Below, piece after piece: positions 50,893 through 63,168 of a stretch of 64,000 nucleotides of DNA. The stretch comes from Onchidella celtica (taxonomy: Eukaryota > Mollusca > Gastropoda > Systellommatophora > Onchidiidae). Below the pieces are notes generated by a model. It had not been told where the DNA came from, made no database searches, and was given only the letters and a program-made list of their open reading frames with translations. The stretch is taken from positions 77,380,686 through 77,444,685 of the forward strand of contig OZ007567.1 of assembly GCA_963931925.1 (NCBI GenBank), written 5' to 3'. The stretch's first letter is position 1. Every line of letters starts with the position of its first letter. The position numbers and the translations under genes are program-made.

Positions 50893-51308
50893 CAGTGGTT
50901 CTCAACGTGTGCGATATCACCCCTCTGGGGCCGATTTTGATTTCCCTGGGGGGCGGAGGGGGGTGGGGGCAAAACGAATAAAAGGGCGACAAGGGGGCAC
51001 AAGCGATGGAAAGGGGTGATAGGAAGTGTGTGGGGGAGGGGGGGTGAAGAATATGTATGGACGACGATTTGGGGGCAGCCACGGACTTGTTCAACAGCAA
51101 GCACATTGAATAAAAAGCGCTTTCTGTGTTATATTGAATAATCAACACGCCTATCGACATTAACAAGGCGTTGAATTGATTGAAGATGAAAAACTTGACA
51201 TCACCACTTGTGCATTGTGTGTCTCCTGTCGAGTTTGAGTGGGCATTGAGAGGGGAGGCGGTGTCGATGAAAGAAAATTTGGAGCATGAAAAATGTTGAC
51301 AACCACTG
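50893..51308. mobile_element. hAT-like non-autonomous element with 8-bp target duplication
   Basis: It starts CAGTGGTTCTCAACGTG; the inverted right end is CAGTGGTTGTCAACATTTT. ATTTAGAT (50885-50892) and ATTTAGAG (51309-51316) flank it, matching at 7 of 8. The G-rich interior (GGGGGCGGAGG and similar) has no transposase. 416 bp. Confidence 0.87.
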
Positions 51309-51726
51309 ATTTAGAGGTTTTTATTGAGTAAGGAAGGACAAGATGAATATTCAATTTCTGTCTTAAACTTCAACCTTGTTTTTCTGTACTTCTTTTTTAT
51401 TCATAGTTCCTTTTTATCGAAATGAACATTAAAGCGGTTCTTCCTGTTGTATATAATTATATGGGAGAATATTGACCATAAAACTTCTAATCTTTTATAG
51501 TTTTAACCATTCTAATCGTATTGCGCTCGTTAAACTAGGTACCCCTTGTAAATATATTTTATTCATCGTACAACCCATCAAGATAGGCAAATGGGTACAA
51601 TTACATGAAGGTAATTCTACTTCCAAAAAAAAAACGGGGGTACGCAGGGAGGCAACACATAAAACAGTTAGACGGATTACCCATTCATAAAGACCTTTGT
51701 CATTTGTATTATAATCATTCTTCACA

Positions 51727-52012
<286 letters not shown>

Positions 52013-52209
52013 CAAAATCTCGATAATCTCTTTGTATTTAACTTCCAAAAAGGCCTAGACCCATTATTCATAATATAAACATCAGCACTGTCTTGCCTCC
52101 ACTCTAGCATGTAATCCAGAACCCTAGTTCACTTTGCTAAATTACCTGCAATATTTGGTCCAGTAGTGCGCATGTAGCAATTTTCCCCATGGCATAAACT
52201 AAAACTCAA

Positions 52210-52757
52210 CTACTGCCTTTACAGATAAACGAAATTTTAAACAGAATGCAATGATTTCAACACCAAGCTGCTAGAATTGTCTCAAAGATGAAAAAAGAGT
52301 AAACATATTACCCCTACGCTTAGTAAACTGCACTGCCTACTAGTTGTGTTGCGAATCCAGTACAAAATAGCAGTACTGTGCAACAAGTGCATAAACAGAC
52401 TGCACCACCGTGTTTCCACTTTGATTGAGTCCTATTCACCATCTCGATCTCTAAGATCAAGAGAACAGGGACTTGTCAAGCCAAAGAAACTAAGAGACAG
52501 AGCATAATTATTTTTACCCACTGTGCCCCACATTTCTGGAACTGGCTGCCAAAATCAATGCGAGAGGCATGTACTTCGTCCAAATTCAGATCTGGACTAA
52601 AGACCCACCTTGTCCAAAAACACTTTCAGTTCTGAGATCTCATTCCCACTCCATTTATTTTCTCGACTCATTTCATTTTTGGCTGTTTTTTTAGGTCTAA
52701 TTTCTGCCTTATTTATCACTCTATCTCTCTCTATCTCTCTCTTTCTCTCTCCCTCTC

Positions 52758-52815
<58 letters not shown>

Positions 52816-53022
52816 TTCCCTGTGTGTGTATTTAGCATAATAATTATCTTGAGAGAGTATGCAATAGATTGTGCATAAGAGACAGAGACAGAGACAGAGA
52901 CAGAAAAAAAGAGAGAAGGGGTGCAGATGGAGAGAACAAGATTTTCTGTAAAGGGCCTAGACCAAGTTTTGGACTGGGCGCTATATAAATGATCTTCATT
53001 ATTATTATCATTACTATTATAA
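52210..53022 (+). mobile_element. CR1/L2-like LINE 3' end, degenerate, with ATT tail
   Basis: Translating 52210-52635 across several frames gives the typical C-terminus of a CR1-type reverse transcriptase: QAARIVSKMKK, then an LxWLPVxxRIQYKIAVLC-like stretch, a YSPSRSLRS-like stretch, and finally HFWNWLPKSMREACTSSKFR and SGLKTHL. At least three frameshifts and stops break it, so it is dead. A 3' UTR follows that contains a CT microsatellite (about 52721-52815) and GACAGA repeats. The copy ends in a typical LINE terminus, GGGCGCTATATAAAT, followed by imperfect ATT repeats to about 53022. The 5' part of the element is absent. CR1 versus L2 versus a sister clade cannot be settled by eye. Confidence 0.8.
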
Positions 53023-53426
53023 ACCACTTGTGTTACCTAGACGAGATGCCTATTCTATAATAAGCAACATAAGATTCCATCCCGGTATCAGAGAAGATAA
53101 AACATTATATTTATTTCATTCCCAATCCACCCTGAATGCCAGTTAAAAGCAACGGCTTGAACAAAGTGTAGCTTGTGATCCCTAATCTACAATAGACATC
53201 TTCCAGAGATTTTCATTGCTGATGCAGCCCCGGAATGTACATGCTGTATTAAAAGCATTCAGCAAAGGAGTGTATTGGAAACAGATACAGTAGAATGTTG
53301 AGACACGCCCAGATCACCGTGTCTTTCCAACGTTCATAGCCAGCCAGGCATAGCAGGTTTCCCATTTCCCTAGCACTGCACGAGTATTACGAGTGAGTTG
53401 AAACAATGTTAAAGAACCTGTGAAAA

Positions 53427-53668
53427 TTAGTACTGCTTGAAATAGAGAAATGGTGAAAATTAATATACTACTTTAAATAATGACGTTTTCCAAATCGTGA
53501 CGATTAACAGTACTTGAATTAACGTCAGAGAAATAGTCAGAATTAATATTATTTGAAATGATGTCAGAGAACTGGTGACAATTAATGCTATTAAAATTAA
53601 TGTCAGAGAAATGGTGACAATTAATACCACTTGGAATTATAATCTTAGAGAAATGATGAAATGACATT
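53427..53668. repeat. 39-bp minisatellite, about six units
   Basis: Units begin ATTAATATTATTTGAAAT or similar and contain GTCAGAGAAATGGTGACA. The two cleanest (53542-53619) are 39 bp each. Because 39 is divisible by three, a minus-strand frame shows a repeating 13-residue motif (INCHHFSDINFNS-like). Confidence 0.85.
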
Positions 53669-54454
53669 TATTGGGCTGACGAGCCAGCATTCAAATGAAC
53701 ACCTCTGTCGTTTCCAGTATAGCTTCCAATATGACTTTTACTAAGTTGTCACTGTAATGTTAACACTTGGATTTAAAGAACTAATCCTTGTTTTTTTGTT
53801 TTTTTTTGGCAGGATAAAAATGCATAAAATGATACGCCATACATGCAGAAAACTCTCTGAGAACCCTGTAACTATCATGCTCCAAGATTCTAATCCGGGA
53901 AATGGTGGTAGGGAGAGAGAGTGGGGTAAGGTTCACAAACATGATGTCATTTCACCATTATCTTGGATGTGACAAATGAACCACGTAGTTCAAAGTTTAT
54001 CTCATGCTATCACGTTGGAGTGGAAATGCCGCTGTTAAAAAAACATACATTATAGTAATAATCGCAGACCACTGAATGAATACAGAGATAGGCATGTTCT
54101 TTACATAAAATTTATGTAAATATTATCTGTTCAGGTAGGCAATCTCGTCTCACCCATTTCATCACCCTCTCACAACACCCCAGTTCCACCCTTCTATGCA
54201 GACTTTTTTTGTTTTTATCATCTTGACGGTAATTATATGATTTCATAATAAGGAACATGTGAAGAATGACGAGAAGGAATGCGATGAACAGCTGTCTCAT
54301 TTCAGCTTTGCGCTCACCAAGGAAGCAATGCGGTGGAGGGGACCATCCACAAAGTACAGAGGCTCGGCCGGTAGAAGAGTGTTCTGCAGTTATGGTTATG
54401 AAATGAAAAGATTGGGTTTGGGTGGATCATTAGATCTACCTTTTAATTTCCAGG

Positions 54455-54655
54455 AAATTAAATTGTTTGGATTATTTTTAAAAGAATCGTAATATTTCTA
54501 TTGAATAGTCAAATAGTTCATGCAAAATGTCACTTAGAATTTCAGAAATCAAGGCTTAACCATGGATAGCCACCATTCTAACAGCTGAACCCTTGTTCAA
54601 AATATGTTTTTTTTTTAAATCGAGCGTTCGTACTTTATGGATGGCCCCAAAGCGG
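54455..54655. repeat. Interspersed repeat shared with 1.2 kb
   Basis: It carries AATTAAATTGTTTGGATT, TCAAATAGTTCATGCAAAATG, CACCATTCTAACAGC and TACTTTATGGATGGCCCCAAAG. It is shorter than the copy near 1.2 kb. No coding potential recognised. Confidence 0.58.
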
Positions 54656-54659
54656 ACGT

Positions 54660-57030
54660 CATAGATGTTCGATGAAAGAGTTTGTTATACAGCGTTATTT
54701 CTGTACAAGAGAATTGCCATGGTAGAGGACACGTTGTCTGAGAATGATGCAATTGATGAATATTTTTTATAAAATACTTCAGATACCTTAAGTGCAAACA
54801 TATGGTTAAATTCTTATAAATCGTTTATTAGGCTCTTATCATTTCTGGGGACAAAATGGCATGACTGTAGCTGAAAGCGACTTACTTAATTGTACTACAT
54901 GTGTGGCTGTATCGGTGACCAAAAGCGGAATGATTTATTAACAATTAGGCATATCTCACCTTCAGTCCCTGTGATACTCGAACAGTATTTATGGAATCCA
55001 AGAAGACGAACAACGACAGAATGGAATCCAAAGCAAGTAGCGCACGTGGTAGTTTACATTACTAGCTTGACACCAGTCTACGTCAGAAATCCACAACACC
55101 AAAGCTGCACATACCCCCTGAACTTCCCTTTAATCAGCTGCACTACCAGGGGAGAGGGAGTATCAACTCCGCTGATTTTCACCACTACAGGTCTCAGACT
55201 AGACTACTGCACTCCCCACGTCCGTCACAATACCTGTCCGCCGCACGGCGAGAAAAGCTGTCACTACCAGGCCTTCCAAACTCTCCGCTCAGATCCACGG
55301 TCCACGGTGCGATAGAGAAGCGGGTCGCCCCCCAACCACTGGTAATATAACAGGTCATGCCACCAATGGCAGTTAGGATTATTTTCCTTGGAGGTTTATT
55401 TTATCATCTATATTATAAGACCCCCGAAAGTCAAACAAATATCACACTGGTTTTCAACGGGGACGATAAATATCTAAAGCCACCGAGTGTTGAAGCCAAC
55501 CCTCATTTCCATTAAATGCCCAGACGCTTCACCGTCAAATAATATTTTATCCTTCAGTGGGCACGGGTAATGAATTTTCTGACTGAATGATTTCATGTTT
55601 TGCTATCCGAGAGATTACCCTGAATAGTTTCCCACCACGTCATCATTCCTCTACACGCCAAACCGGCAGGCATGTTATTTGATAATCTGAATCGCACTAG
55701 ATATTGTTACATGAGATAATTCCACTGACTGAAGTAAAGCTGCTATAACAGCAATGTCATATTTACAGACAACATTGCTTTGTTATGAGAAAAGATTGTA
55801 CATGTCAAAATCTGAATCGTATAAAAGACGCATAATACATTTCGCTTTGCGCCTGGTTTTATTCTTAATTCAGTTGCCATTTCATAGTCACCAGAAGAAA
55901 CTATAAGTCATTCAGAAATGTCTAATCAGAAAAATAGAGCACAATATTTTGTTTTATAAAATGACGTTAAAAGTTAATTTGACCTAGATTGGAGTGTATA
56001 GGTGTTGTTATTTTTTTCCTCAACGCGGAAGAATAATACTGTCACTTCACTTTTATTTTACAGAAACTTTTATTTTACTTAATGGGTATTATGTTATTAT
56101 CCCGCGTTATTATTATATTATTATCTCGCGTTTATTATTCATATTTAAAAATAGATCCTAAGATAACTATTGGTTAACCCAAGCGTTTTTGGTTTAAAGA
56201 AGTATTGTTTTAATACTTTTCATCTAATAATAAATAAAAGTCGATGTCTGTTTGTATAATGTGTGACATCTCTCGCCATCATTGTGTTTTTAAAAGCGCC
56301 TGAGTCTCCCTTCCTCCTATCCCCAAAACAACAAGGAATTCGGCGCTCGTATTGAAGAACTGTCTTCCTGCCAAACAGATTAGAATAGCCAAGCGCCCTT
56401 AGAGACGTATCAAGAACCAAAAATTTTATATATTATGGTAATTTCGCGTCGAAGCGTTGTAATTTATAGAAGTGTGTGTGACTCTAACTTAGAGGCGTGG
56501 TCATGCTGCGTTTATTTAAATCCCTATAGAGAGTCCATACAAACAACGCTATGAGAATTTAGGTAACTCAACAAGCTGAGTTCTTCAGGCGGAATGTTAA
56601 AAATGAAATATTCCATTTCGTAAACTCTGACCTACATGGGGCAATACATCACTCAAAGCCGGTGGTACGTCAGTTGCGATAGCTTGCATGAATTAAAATG
56701 TAAGAATTATGCAGATTGTTTTGTTTTTCCTTCTCATTTTTGCGAATGACAACTTTTTTTTTTTGTTTGGTTGACGGTGATCACACGGAACACATCTTAA
56801 CCATTATTTAGATTCCCCTTATACAGAGCGGAATGAAACTTTATTAGAGACAAGCTAGACTTTCCATTTCACCGTCTTTTGCCAATGTCAGCTGTGTTAT
56901 AGTTTTTCTTAAACATCAGTGTGCCCATGATGCCTTGGAACTTCCGACGAAAGACGAAATAAACTTTAAAATTTCGAAGATGGGCAAGTACTGACGACGT
57001 CAAGTGAAACAAACCGATAAATTGTATTCG
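54660..57030. other. Anonymous stretch, one 141-codon open frame
   Basis: The frame at 54890-55315 (plus) is the longest in the window that is neither repeat nor transposon. It is basic and rich in His, Thr and Pro, has several Cys, no signal peptide and no domain I know. It may be chance. The rest is AT-rich with no feature. Confidence 0.35.
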
Positions 57031-57031
57031 C

Positions 57032-57056
57032 TCTCCCTCTTTCTCTCTCTCTCTCT

Positions 57057-57112
<56 letters not shown>

Positions 57113-57128
57113 CTCTCTGTCTCTCTCT
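57032..57128. repeat. CT microsatellite
   Basis: About 95 bp of CT with a few TTTC, CCTT and GTTC interruptions. Confidence 0.96.
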
Positions 57129-57554
57129 AAGATAAAAACATTTTAAATGATCATCGGTTCATGTCAAATTAGCATGAAAACTTCCTCGTTCATCAGTAGA
57201 ACAATTTTGTAAATGATAGACCTGTTCCTGGAGCATTCTATTGATTATGAATTTATCGAACCAAAGGGTTAAAGTAATATCTGTAGAAGAAAACAATCAG
57301 TGTTCGGGAGCAGTCCAACGAAACCGGCCTTCTACGAATATTTCGTTAATATCTTCTTCAAGTATGTAAAAGATGGTTTTCTTCTATCCTTAAGTGAGAA
57401 ATCGTATGACGATGCATTTTTGATTGATGGTTTCTCTTGACAGACATTGTCGCTTACCCAGAAACCTTAGACTTAATTTTAAAAAAACAACGAGAAAGAG
57501 TTAAATGAGTAGAGAAACCCCGGAAACCTGAGAAAAGAAAGATATATAGTTGTA

Positions 57555-57812
57555 TTGCAAGCTTAGTTCTTGTTTGTTCTATCTCCATGTTCTGAAAAAA
57601 CTGGAGATCATGCAGTATGTAGAAGCGGTAAAACAAATGCACGCGGTACACTCTCATTCTTGTTTAAAATGCATTGTGGCACCTATCAAGCTGTTTCACG
57701 GTTCCAATTTATTCTAACTCCATATCATAATACCAAAGCCGCAAACGTTCAAAGTCGAATTTCTCAGACGTGCAAAAAGTGGAGTTGTAACAAACAGGAA
57801 CTAAGGTTGCGA
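57555..57812. mobile_element. M2 MITE copy 6
   Basis: It starts TTGCAAGCTTAGTTCTTG and ends CAGGAACTAAGGTTGCGA. The interior matches the family closely: AAACTGGAGATCATGCAG, TTTAAAATGCATTGTGGC, AGCCGCAAACGTTCAAAG and GTCGAATTTCTCAG. Open frames over it (MHCGTYQAVSRFQF and EIEQTRTKL on the other strand) recur in other copies only because they are the same repeat. Confidence 0.85.
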
Positions 57813-58062
57813 CATGTCATGATTGCGGGAAATTGCACTTTGATGAGAAGCCCTGCTCAGTGTGGTTTTAATGTCCAGCCATGGATGCTGTAGATTTCTT
57901 CCTAACTGCCCTTTTTGTCAGCCAAATAACTGAAATTCAGGAGATAGAAATCTGTTCATTTGTAAAAACAGAGCCGCTATCTGAATGTCATTAATCTTGG
58001 GAACCCTGAAGGCTGACAAATTTTTGCTTTCTGTGGAGGCAAGAGAAAATGGGCGAGAAAAA

Positions 58063-58091
58063 AACACACACACACACACACACACACACAG
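58063..58091. repeat. CA microsatellite
   Basis: About 14 CA units. Confidence 0.95.
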
Positions 58092-58585
58092 TGTTTCATG
58101 TTTTATCTTGGCTTAAAACATCAGGTTTAAGGTTTGTTTTCTTCTGTTCGTATGCGTGAGGCAAGCGGGGAGGGGGGGGGGCGGGTTCTTTCTTGAGTAG
58201 GTTGTTGTTGTTTTTTTCTATCTTGGATTTGGAACGATTTATCTCTGTGGGAGGAAACGATATCACATCTCCTTTTGTTCCAAGTTGCCTAGACGCACCA
58301 ATCACTCAATGCGGTTGCATAAAGGTGTATTTTCTCTTGTATCAGTGCATTCTGAATACAAATACCCGCTGCGTGTTAAAAAGACATTTTAAAAGTAGAA
58401 GCCATAATTATTAAATATCGACTACCGTGTGAGTCGTCGAGGTGTAAATGCTAAGAGCAATAATCCTCCTAATAGAAAGACCTCAAACTTGGCTAAAGTG
58501 AAAATTTCACTCAGCATGGTTTGTTTTGTTTTTTCTTTTGTACATGAGCCACACAATCGGAAAAGATTGTAAATCTTTGAATATT

Positions 58586-58810
58586 AAGGCTTGTGGGGCA
58601 CTGAGTCAAGTGTATTTTGTCCCGGCTGTGGTGTGGTGGGCGAACCGTGGACTTGTAAACGAGATATCGCACATTAGAGAGACTGAAGTAAGTCCATCTC
58701 ACAAGTTTGGGTACGTCAAACCTGTATTGGGTCAGCTGGCGGAAAGAGACGTCTCCGCAATGAGTCGAAACAGGTGCAGAATAGACTTGATCCAGTGTGT
58801 CACCAGCCTT
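58586..58810. mobile_element. M1 MITE copy G
   Basis: TA flanks both ends. The left end AGGCTTGTGGGGCACTG and the right end CAGTGTGTCACCAGCCT are inverted repeats over about 17 bp. Shared interior phrases include CAGCTGGCGGAAAGAGACG and GCAATGAGTCGAAACAGG. A 112-codon open frame over it is chance, because it is not kept in the other copies. Confidence 0.82.
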
Positions 58811-59069
58811 ATTGCTCAGAGCAAAGGCATCATGCATTCTCAGCGACGAGGGCAGTGTCAGTGAGGGTGGAGCAGGTTAAAATATAATTTCGGAACGGCG
58901 TTGGGGTCGGTAACAAATCAAAATTATTTTCCCTATAAGAGTGTTAGTGTTATTATGGACTATAGAATAATGTTCGTCTGTCCTGGTTGTGTGCAGGGAA
59001 TATCCACTTACACACTGAACATTCCACTTCAAGCGTTCTTTTCTGTAGGTTTTACAATAAATATCGACA

Positions 59070-59133
<64 letters not shown>

Positions 59134-59134
59134 G

Positions 59135-59185
<51 letters not shown>

Positions 59186-59186
59186 G

Positions 59187-59234
<48 letters not shown>

Positions 59235-59410
59235 GCTAGCTATCTGGCTATCTATCTATCGATCTGTCTATCTATCTATCTCTTCATCTATCTAGCTAAT
59301 TGTCCATCCACAGATACATACATCCACACCTCTATCCACCCACCCACCCATCCATCCGCCCGTCCGTCCGTCTGTCTGGCTATCTGTCTGTCTGCCTGTC
59401 TATCTATTTA
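59070..59410. repeat. ATCT microsatellite with diverged flank
   Basis: About 160 bp of near-pure ATCT followed by GCTA, ACCC, GTCC and GTCT variants to 59410. Two Ser/Ile/Tyr/Leu frames over it are artefacts. Confidence 0.96.
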
Positions 59411-59419
59411 ATTATCTAA

Positions 59420-60550
59420 CTAATTGTCTGTCCATCTGTTTATCTTTTACCCCTTTCTCTCCCTTTCTCCTTTCTATTTCTAATATCGGAGGAAGATTAC
59501 TATTTCAGACAATTTGACTGTAATGTAGTCCACCGAGACAGTAAAACTTTTAACATCAGACAATGAGGTAGCACACCTAGTTTCACCACAAAACACCTTG
59601 AGAATCTGTCTCATAATAATTCCGAAACAAAAACAGAAGAGAGACAAAACAAAAAAAGGGACCTGTTCCTGCCTCCCGTGTGCAACATGTCAGCCAGGGC
59701 GGAACCTCAAACTTGACATGCATTCTGAGATACGTGGATAGCCCGCTGTGATGGCACTCAGGGGCGTAAGCCGTAGAAGAGGTCTTGTTTGCTTTCAACT
59801 CTCTGTGGCTGCTGATTTATCTACGATAGCTACGCCTCAGGTCAGCCCCATTTAATCTGTCTTAAATGTGGCACTTAATGTAGGGCAATTATTTATACAA
59901 AGACATTTTTTATAGCGCTATAATTACTTTACTTCGCTGTTTAAAAACTTGTTTAAAATCGGCAACAGTGCTTTTAGCACGGCATTTTGCACCTTTTATA
60001 GCCAGCCACGCTACATTTGTTTTATATCCAACCTGTCCCAGTTTCTGTTACTCTACGTTGTTTATAGTACTACTGCTGTTCTACCATGTTAGCAGCTTTC
60101 TACTACTTCTACCAGACGATCTGTTTTACAATATGAGCCGCAGTGGCATCTACTAGTCCAGCTGTATTACATTGTGAGCCATAATGACTTCTACTAGTCT
60201 ATCTGTATTATTATAAGCCATATTAATTTTAATGTGCCACGTATTGTTCTCCCACGTAACAAGTTAACATGTTAAACACTATCACGTTTGTATGACACTG
60301 TGAAAAGTAAAACTACCGCATTTTGGAGAGGACAAATTGGCGATGTTATTATTTTCTCATTATTACTAGTCCCATGGAAACAGCATTTGCATGCAAAGAA
60401 TTTTTATACTTACATCCCACAATGCATTTTAATACTCTGCTACGAAAATAATGTTATGCACATATACGACGTGGTAGCTTCATTTGAAATCATTGTTGCT
60501 ATGGTGTCGCACAACTTCCAATCTTAGGCACAGTGCTTAATACTTCTTCC
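59420..60550. other. Anonymous stretch without a supported gene
   Basis: AT-rich. CAGGGGCGTAAGC near 59759 looks like a hAT-type end, but no partner was found. Nothing else to report. Confidence 0.4.
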
Positions 60551-60552
60551 TA

Positions 60553-60734
60553 CAAGGCTCTTCGCGCACCGATTCAAGTATATTTTCCCTCGGTTTTGTG
60601 GACAATGAAGTTAAACAAGAACTGGCACATTAATGGACTGGAACAAGTTTGTCTCGCTAGTTGAATCAAAGGAAATTTTCAAGTCCGAGCCAAAACTGAA
60701 GCAAAACAGACTTGACGCAGTACGCTACTAACTT
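60553..60734. mobile_element. M1 MITE copy H, shortened
   Basis: It starts AAGGCTCTTCGCGCACC and ends GACTTGACGCAGTACGC followed by TACTAACTTAA. It carries CTCGGTTTTGTG, GACTGGAACAAGTTTG and CTCGCTAGTTGAATCAAA, closest to copy A. About 180 bp, like copy A and unlike the 220-bp copies, so two subfamilies may exist. Confidence 0.75.
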
Positions 60735-60867
60735 AATCATTTCTTACCCCTTCTGGAGACAGTTGCTAATACTATGTAATTACAGTGAGCAGTGGTGCGA
60801 CGATTCTCAATTCTATTCACTCTACTGCAAGAATCATGCACGATAAGATCTACACTTTTCACTACAG

Positions 60868-60950
60868 ATGATATTTGTAGTAGTAGTAGTGGAAGTAGTA
60901 GTAGTAGAAGTAGTAGTATTGGTGGTAATAGTAGTAGTAGTAGACGATGA
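60868..60950. repeat. GTA/TAG-rich trinucleotide minisatellite, left flank of the LINE
   Basis: Degenerate GTA repeats with interruptions (GGA, GGT, AAT) run to about 60945 and then change to GATGAT at the LINE 3' end. About 55 bp here (from roughly 60889) is almost identical to a block on the far side of the LINE (from roughly 63197). The LINE therefore probably inserted into a pre-existing array, or made an unusually long target duplication. Confidence 0.85.
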
Positions 60951-61062
60951 TGATGACCTTAACAACACCAGAGGAATAAAGAACAGAAATTGTTGAGAAT
61001 TTCAACACATGGACAATAAAGAGAACTAAAGGACACAGAGGACAGAATGGAAAGACTGTTCT

Positions 61063-63168
61063 TTCATGACTTATGGCTTCTCATGTGACTGATAAGTCCT
61101 ATTTTTGCCCTGAAGACCCTTCCGCATAAATGACAAGAGTGCTCCGTTGGTTCAGTACCACTGGGCCTTTTCTTGCGCCGTTCTCTTTTTTTTGATAGCC
61201 TGCTGGACTCTGTCAGCTTCCCATGCTTTGCTGCCTCTGGTAAGGGCCGCCCTCCAATTTGCACGATCAAGCGAGAGCTTTTCCCACTCACTCACATCAA
61301 TGGCAAAGGCCTTCAGTGATTGCTTGAGAGTGTCTTTGTAACGTCTCTTTGGGGCCCCAACATTCCTCGTTCCATTGGAGAGCTCAGAGAAGAAGATTTG
61401 CTTAGGGAGTCTGGAGTCGGGCATTCTGACAACATGTCCTGCCCAACGTAGCTGAATTTTTTTCAGGTGGCAGAAGATGCCCAATTCCTTGGCACGATTG
61501 AGGACCTCAGTGTCTGGAATTTTATCCTGCCATTTGATCCTTAGGATCTTTCTAAGGCAGGCCAGATGAAAGTGATTTAGCTTTCTGGCATGCGATTGGT
61601 ACACTGTCCAGGTTTCAGCCCCATAGAGTAGGGTGGGAAGGACCACAGCATTGTACACTTTCAGCTTAGTGTCTGTGCGAATGCCGGCGACATCCCATAC
61701 TCTCTTTCGAAGCCTGCCAAATGCAGAGCTGGCTTTGCTGATTCTTGAGAGAATTTCAGTATCAACACGAGCCGCGGAAGACAGTGTACTGCCAAGATAG
61801 GTGAAGTTCTCAGACACCTTCAGAAGACTGTCATGGACTTTGATATTTGGGGTCACGGGATACTTGTCGTCAGGAGTAGGCTGATGGAGCACTTCCGTCT
61901 TCTTTGTGCTTATTGTGAGGCCAAAGTTGTCACAGGCACTAGAGAACTTATCAACACAGTTTTGCATGCTATCCTCATCGTGTGCCAGAAGTGCACAATC
62001 ATCAGCAAATAGTAGGTCACAGACTTGAGTACTTTTGGTTTTGGTTTTTGCCTGAAGTCTCCTGAGGTTGAATAGACTGCCATCAGTTCGGTACTTGATG
62101 CTTACCCCTTGAGGAGGAGAGCTAAAGGCTTCTTGTAGCATTGCAGAGAACATGATGCTGAACAGAGTTGGGGCTAAGACATAACCCTGTTTTACCCCAT
62201 TTGTGACAGCAAAGGGCTCTGAAACACTGCCGTTGCTTTTGACTGCAGCTTGCATGCCATCATGAAACTGGCGCACTATTGTGATGAATTCGGGTGGACA
62301 CCCAAACTTCGCCAAGATTTTCCAGAGGCCTTCACGACACACTGTGTCAAATGCTTTTGTGAGGTCAACAAATGTGATATACAGCGCTTTATTTTGTTCC
62401 ATGCATTTTTCCTGAATCTGTCTGGTAGCAAAAATCATATCCGCCGTTCCCCTCTCTTTACGAAAGCCACATTGGCTCTCGGGAAGCAAGTCATTTGACG
62501 AGAGGTGATCAAGAAGGCGATTCAGAAGCATTCTTGCCAATATTTTGCCAGCAATTGAAAGTAGAGAGATTCCCCGATGGTTGTCACAGACTTGGCTGTC
62601 CCCTTTGTTTTTGTACAGATGGATGATTGAAGCATCTTTGAAGTCCTGTGGCAGCTTCCCTGCTTTCAACATATGATTGAACAACTCGGTCAACCTTTCA
62701 ATAAGCTTTTCTCCACCGAAGGCATACACCTCAGTAGGAATTGAATCCACGCCTGGTGATTTGTTAAAGGACATCTGATTTGTGGCAGTTCGGGTCTCAT
62801 TTGCTGTGAATGGCTTGGCAAGAGCTGCATTAATAGGAGTCTGAGGGAGGCGGTCAATGGACTCAGTATTTATATTTGATGGCCGATTTAGCACACCTCC
62901 GAAATGTTCTGCCCAACGCTGAATTATGGCATTCAATTCAACAATGCGTGTTGAACCATCTGACGCAAGAAGTGGCGTAGTGCCAGAGCGGGATGGTCCA
63001 AACACAGCTCGGAGGCTCTCAAAGAACTTTCTAGTGTTGTTTGTGTCGGCATATTTCTGAGTTTCTCTTACTCGCTCTTCAAGCCAGTCATTTTTCATTT
63101 TCCTCAGCTTCTTCTGGAGTACACCCTTACATGCACGCAGTGCATCAGCTTTTGCTTTTGGACGAACT
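61063..63168 (-). pseudogene. 5'-truncated non-LTR retrotransposon (LINE), reverse transcriptase region, RTE/Jockey-like
   Basis: An open frame of 648 codons from the first ATG (63098 down to 61152) encodes a LINE-type reverse transcriptase. The frame is open further upstream to about 63168, where coding sequence stops at a trinucleotide repeat, so the endonuclease domain is missing and the copy is 5'-truncated. Visible RT blocks, in residues from that ATG: NHRGISLLS near 173-181, QCGFRKERG near 209-217, motif A FVDLTKAFD at about 243-251, GVKQG at 301-305, and motif C FADD at 364-367. Then come the thumb and C-terminal segments with LLYGAETWT and RWAGHVVRMPDSRLPKQ. All catalytic aspartates are present. 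A C2H2-like end (CHLCGRVFRAKIGLISHMRS) lies in another frame (61064-61291). The frames meet in an A8 run at 61186-61193, so one base too many cuts off the finger. Known for the family: RT copies RNA at a nicked target. The exact clade needs a phylogeny. It is the longest non-repetitive coding sequence here, but as a truncated copy it is not expected to move by itself. Confidence 0.93.
61064..61193 (-). pseudogene. Out-of-frame C2H2 zinc-finger tail of the LINE
   Basis: This frame reads a basic linker (SKKRERRKKRPSGTEPTEH) followed by C-x2-C-x12-H-x3-H, the spacing of a classical zinc finger, and then a stop. LINE reverse transcriptases of this type commonly end in a finger of this form, which is thought to bind nucleic acid. 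Its frame overlaps the end of the long RT frame. Removing one A from the run at 61186-61193 would make the two frames continuous. I read this as an inactivating indel; a sequencing slip in the homopolymer or a programmed shift are alternatives. Confidence 0.8.

Noticed and set aside
54890..55315. 141-codon frame as a real gene
   Set aside because: No domain, signal or homologous copy could be recognised. A frame of this length can occur by chance in 64 kb on two strands. Transcript evidence would change this.
57454..57657. Apparent conserved peptide with EIEQTRTK, seen also near 11.8, 28.2, 33.4 and 45.5 kb
   Set aside because: Recurrence is explained by M2 repeat copies. The frames start and stop at different places and share only the terminal inverted repeat.
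59759..59775. hAT-type terminus CAGGGGCGTAAGC
   Set aside because: No inverted partner or 8-bp duplication was found nearby, so no element can be delimited.
62250..62498. 82-codon plus-strand frame
   Set aside because: It is antisense to the reverse transcriptase frame and has no features of its own.
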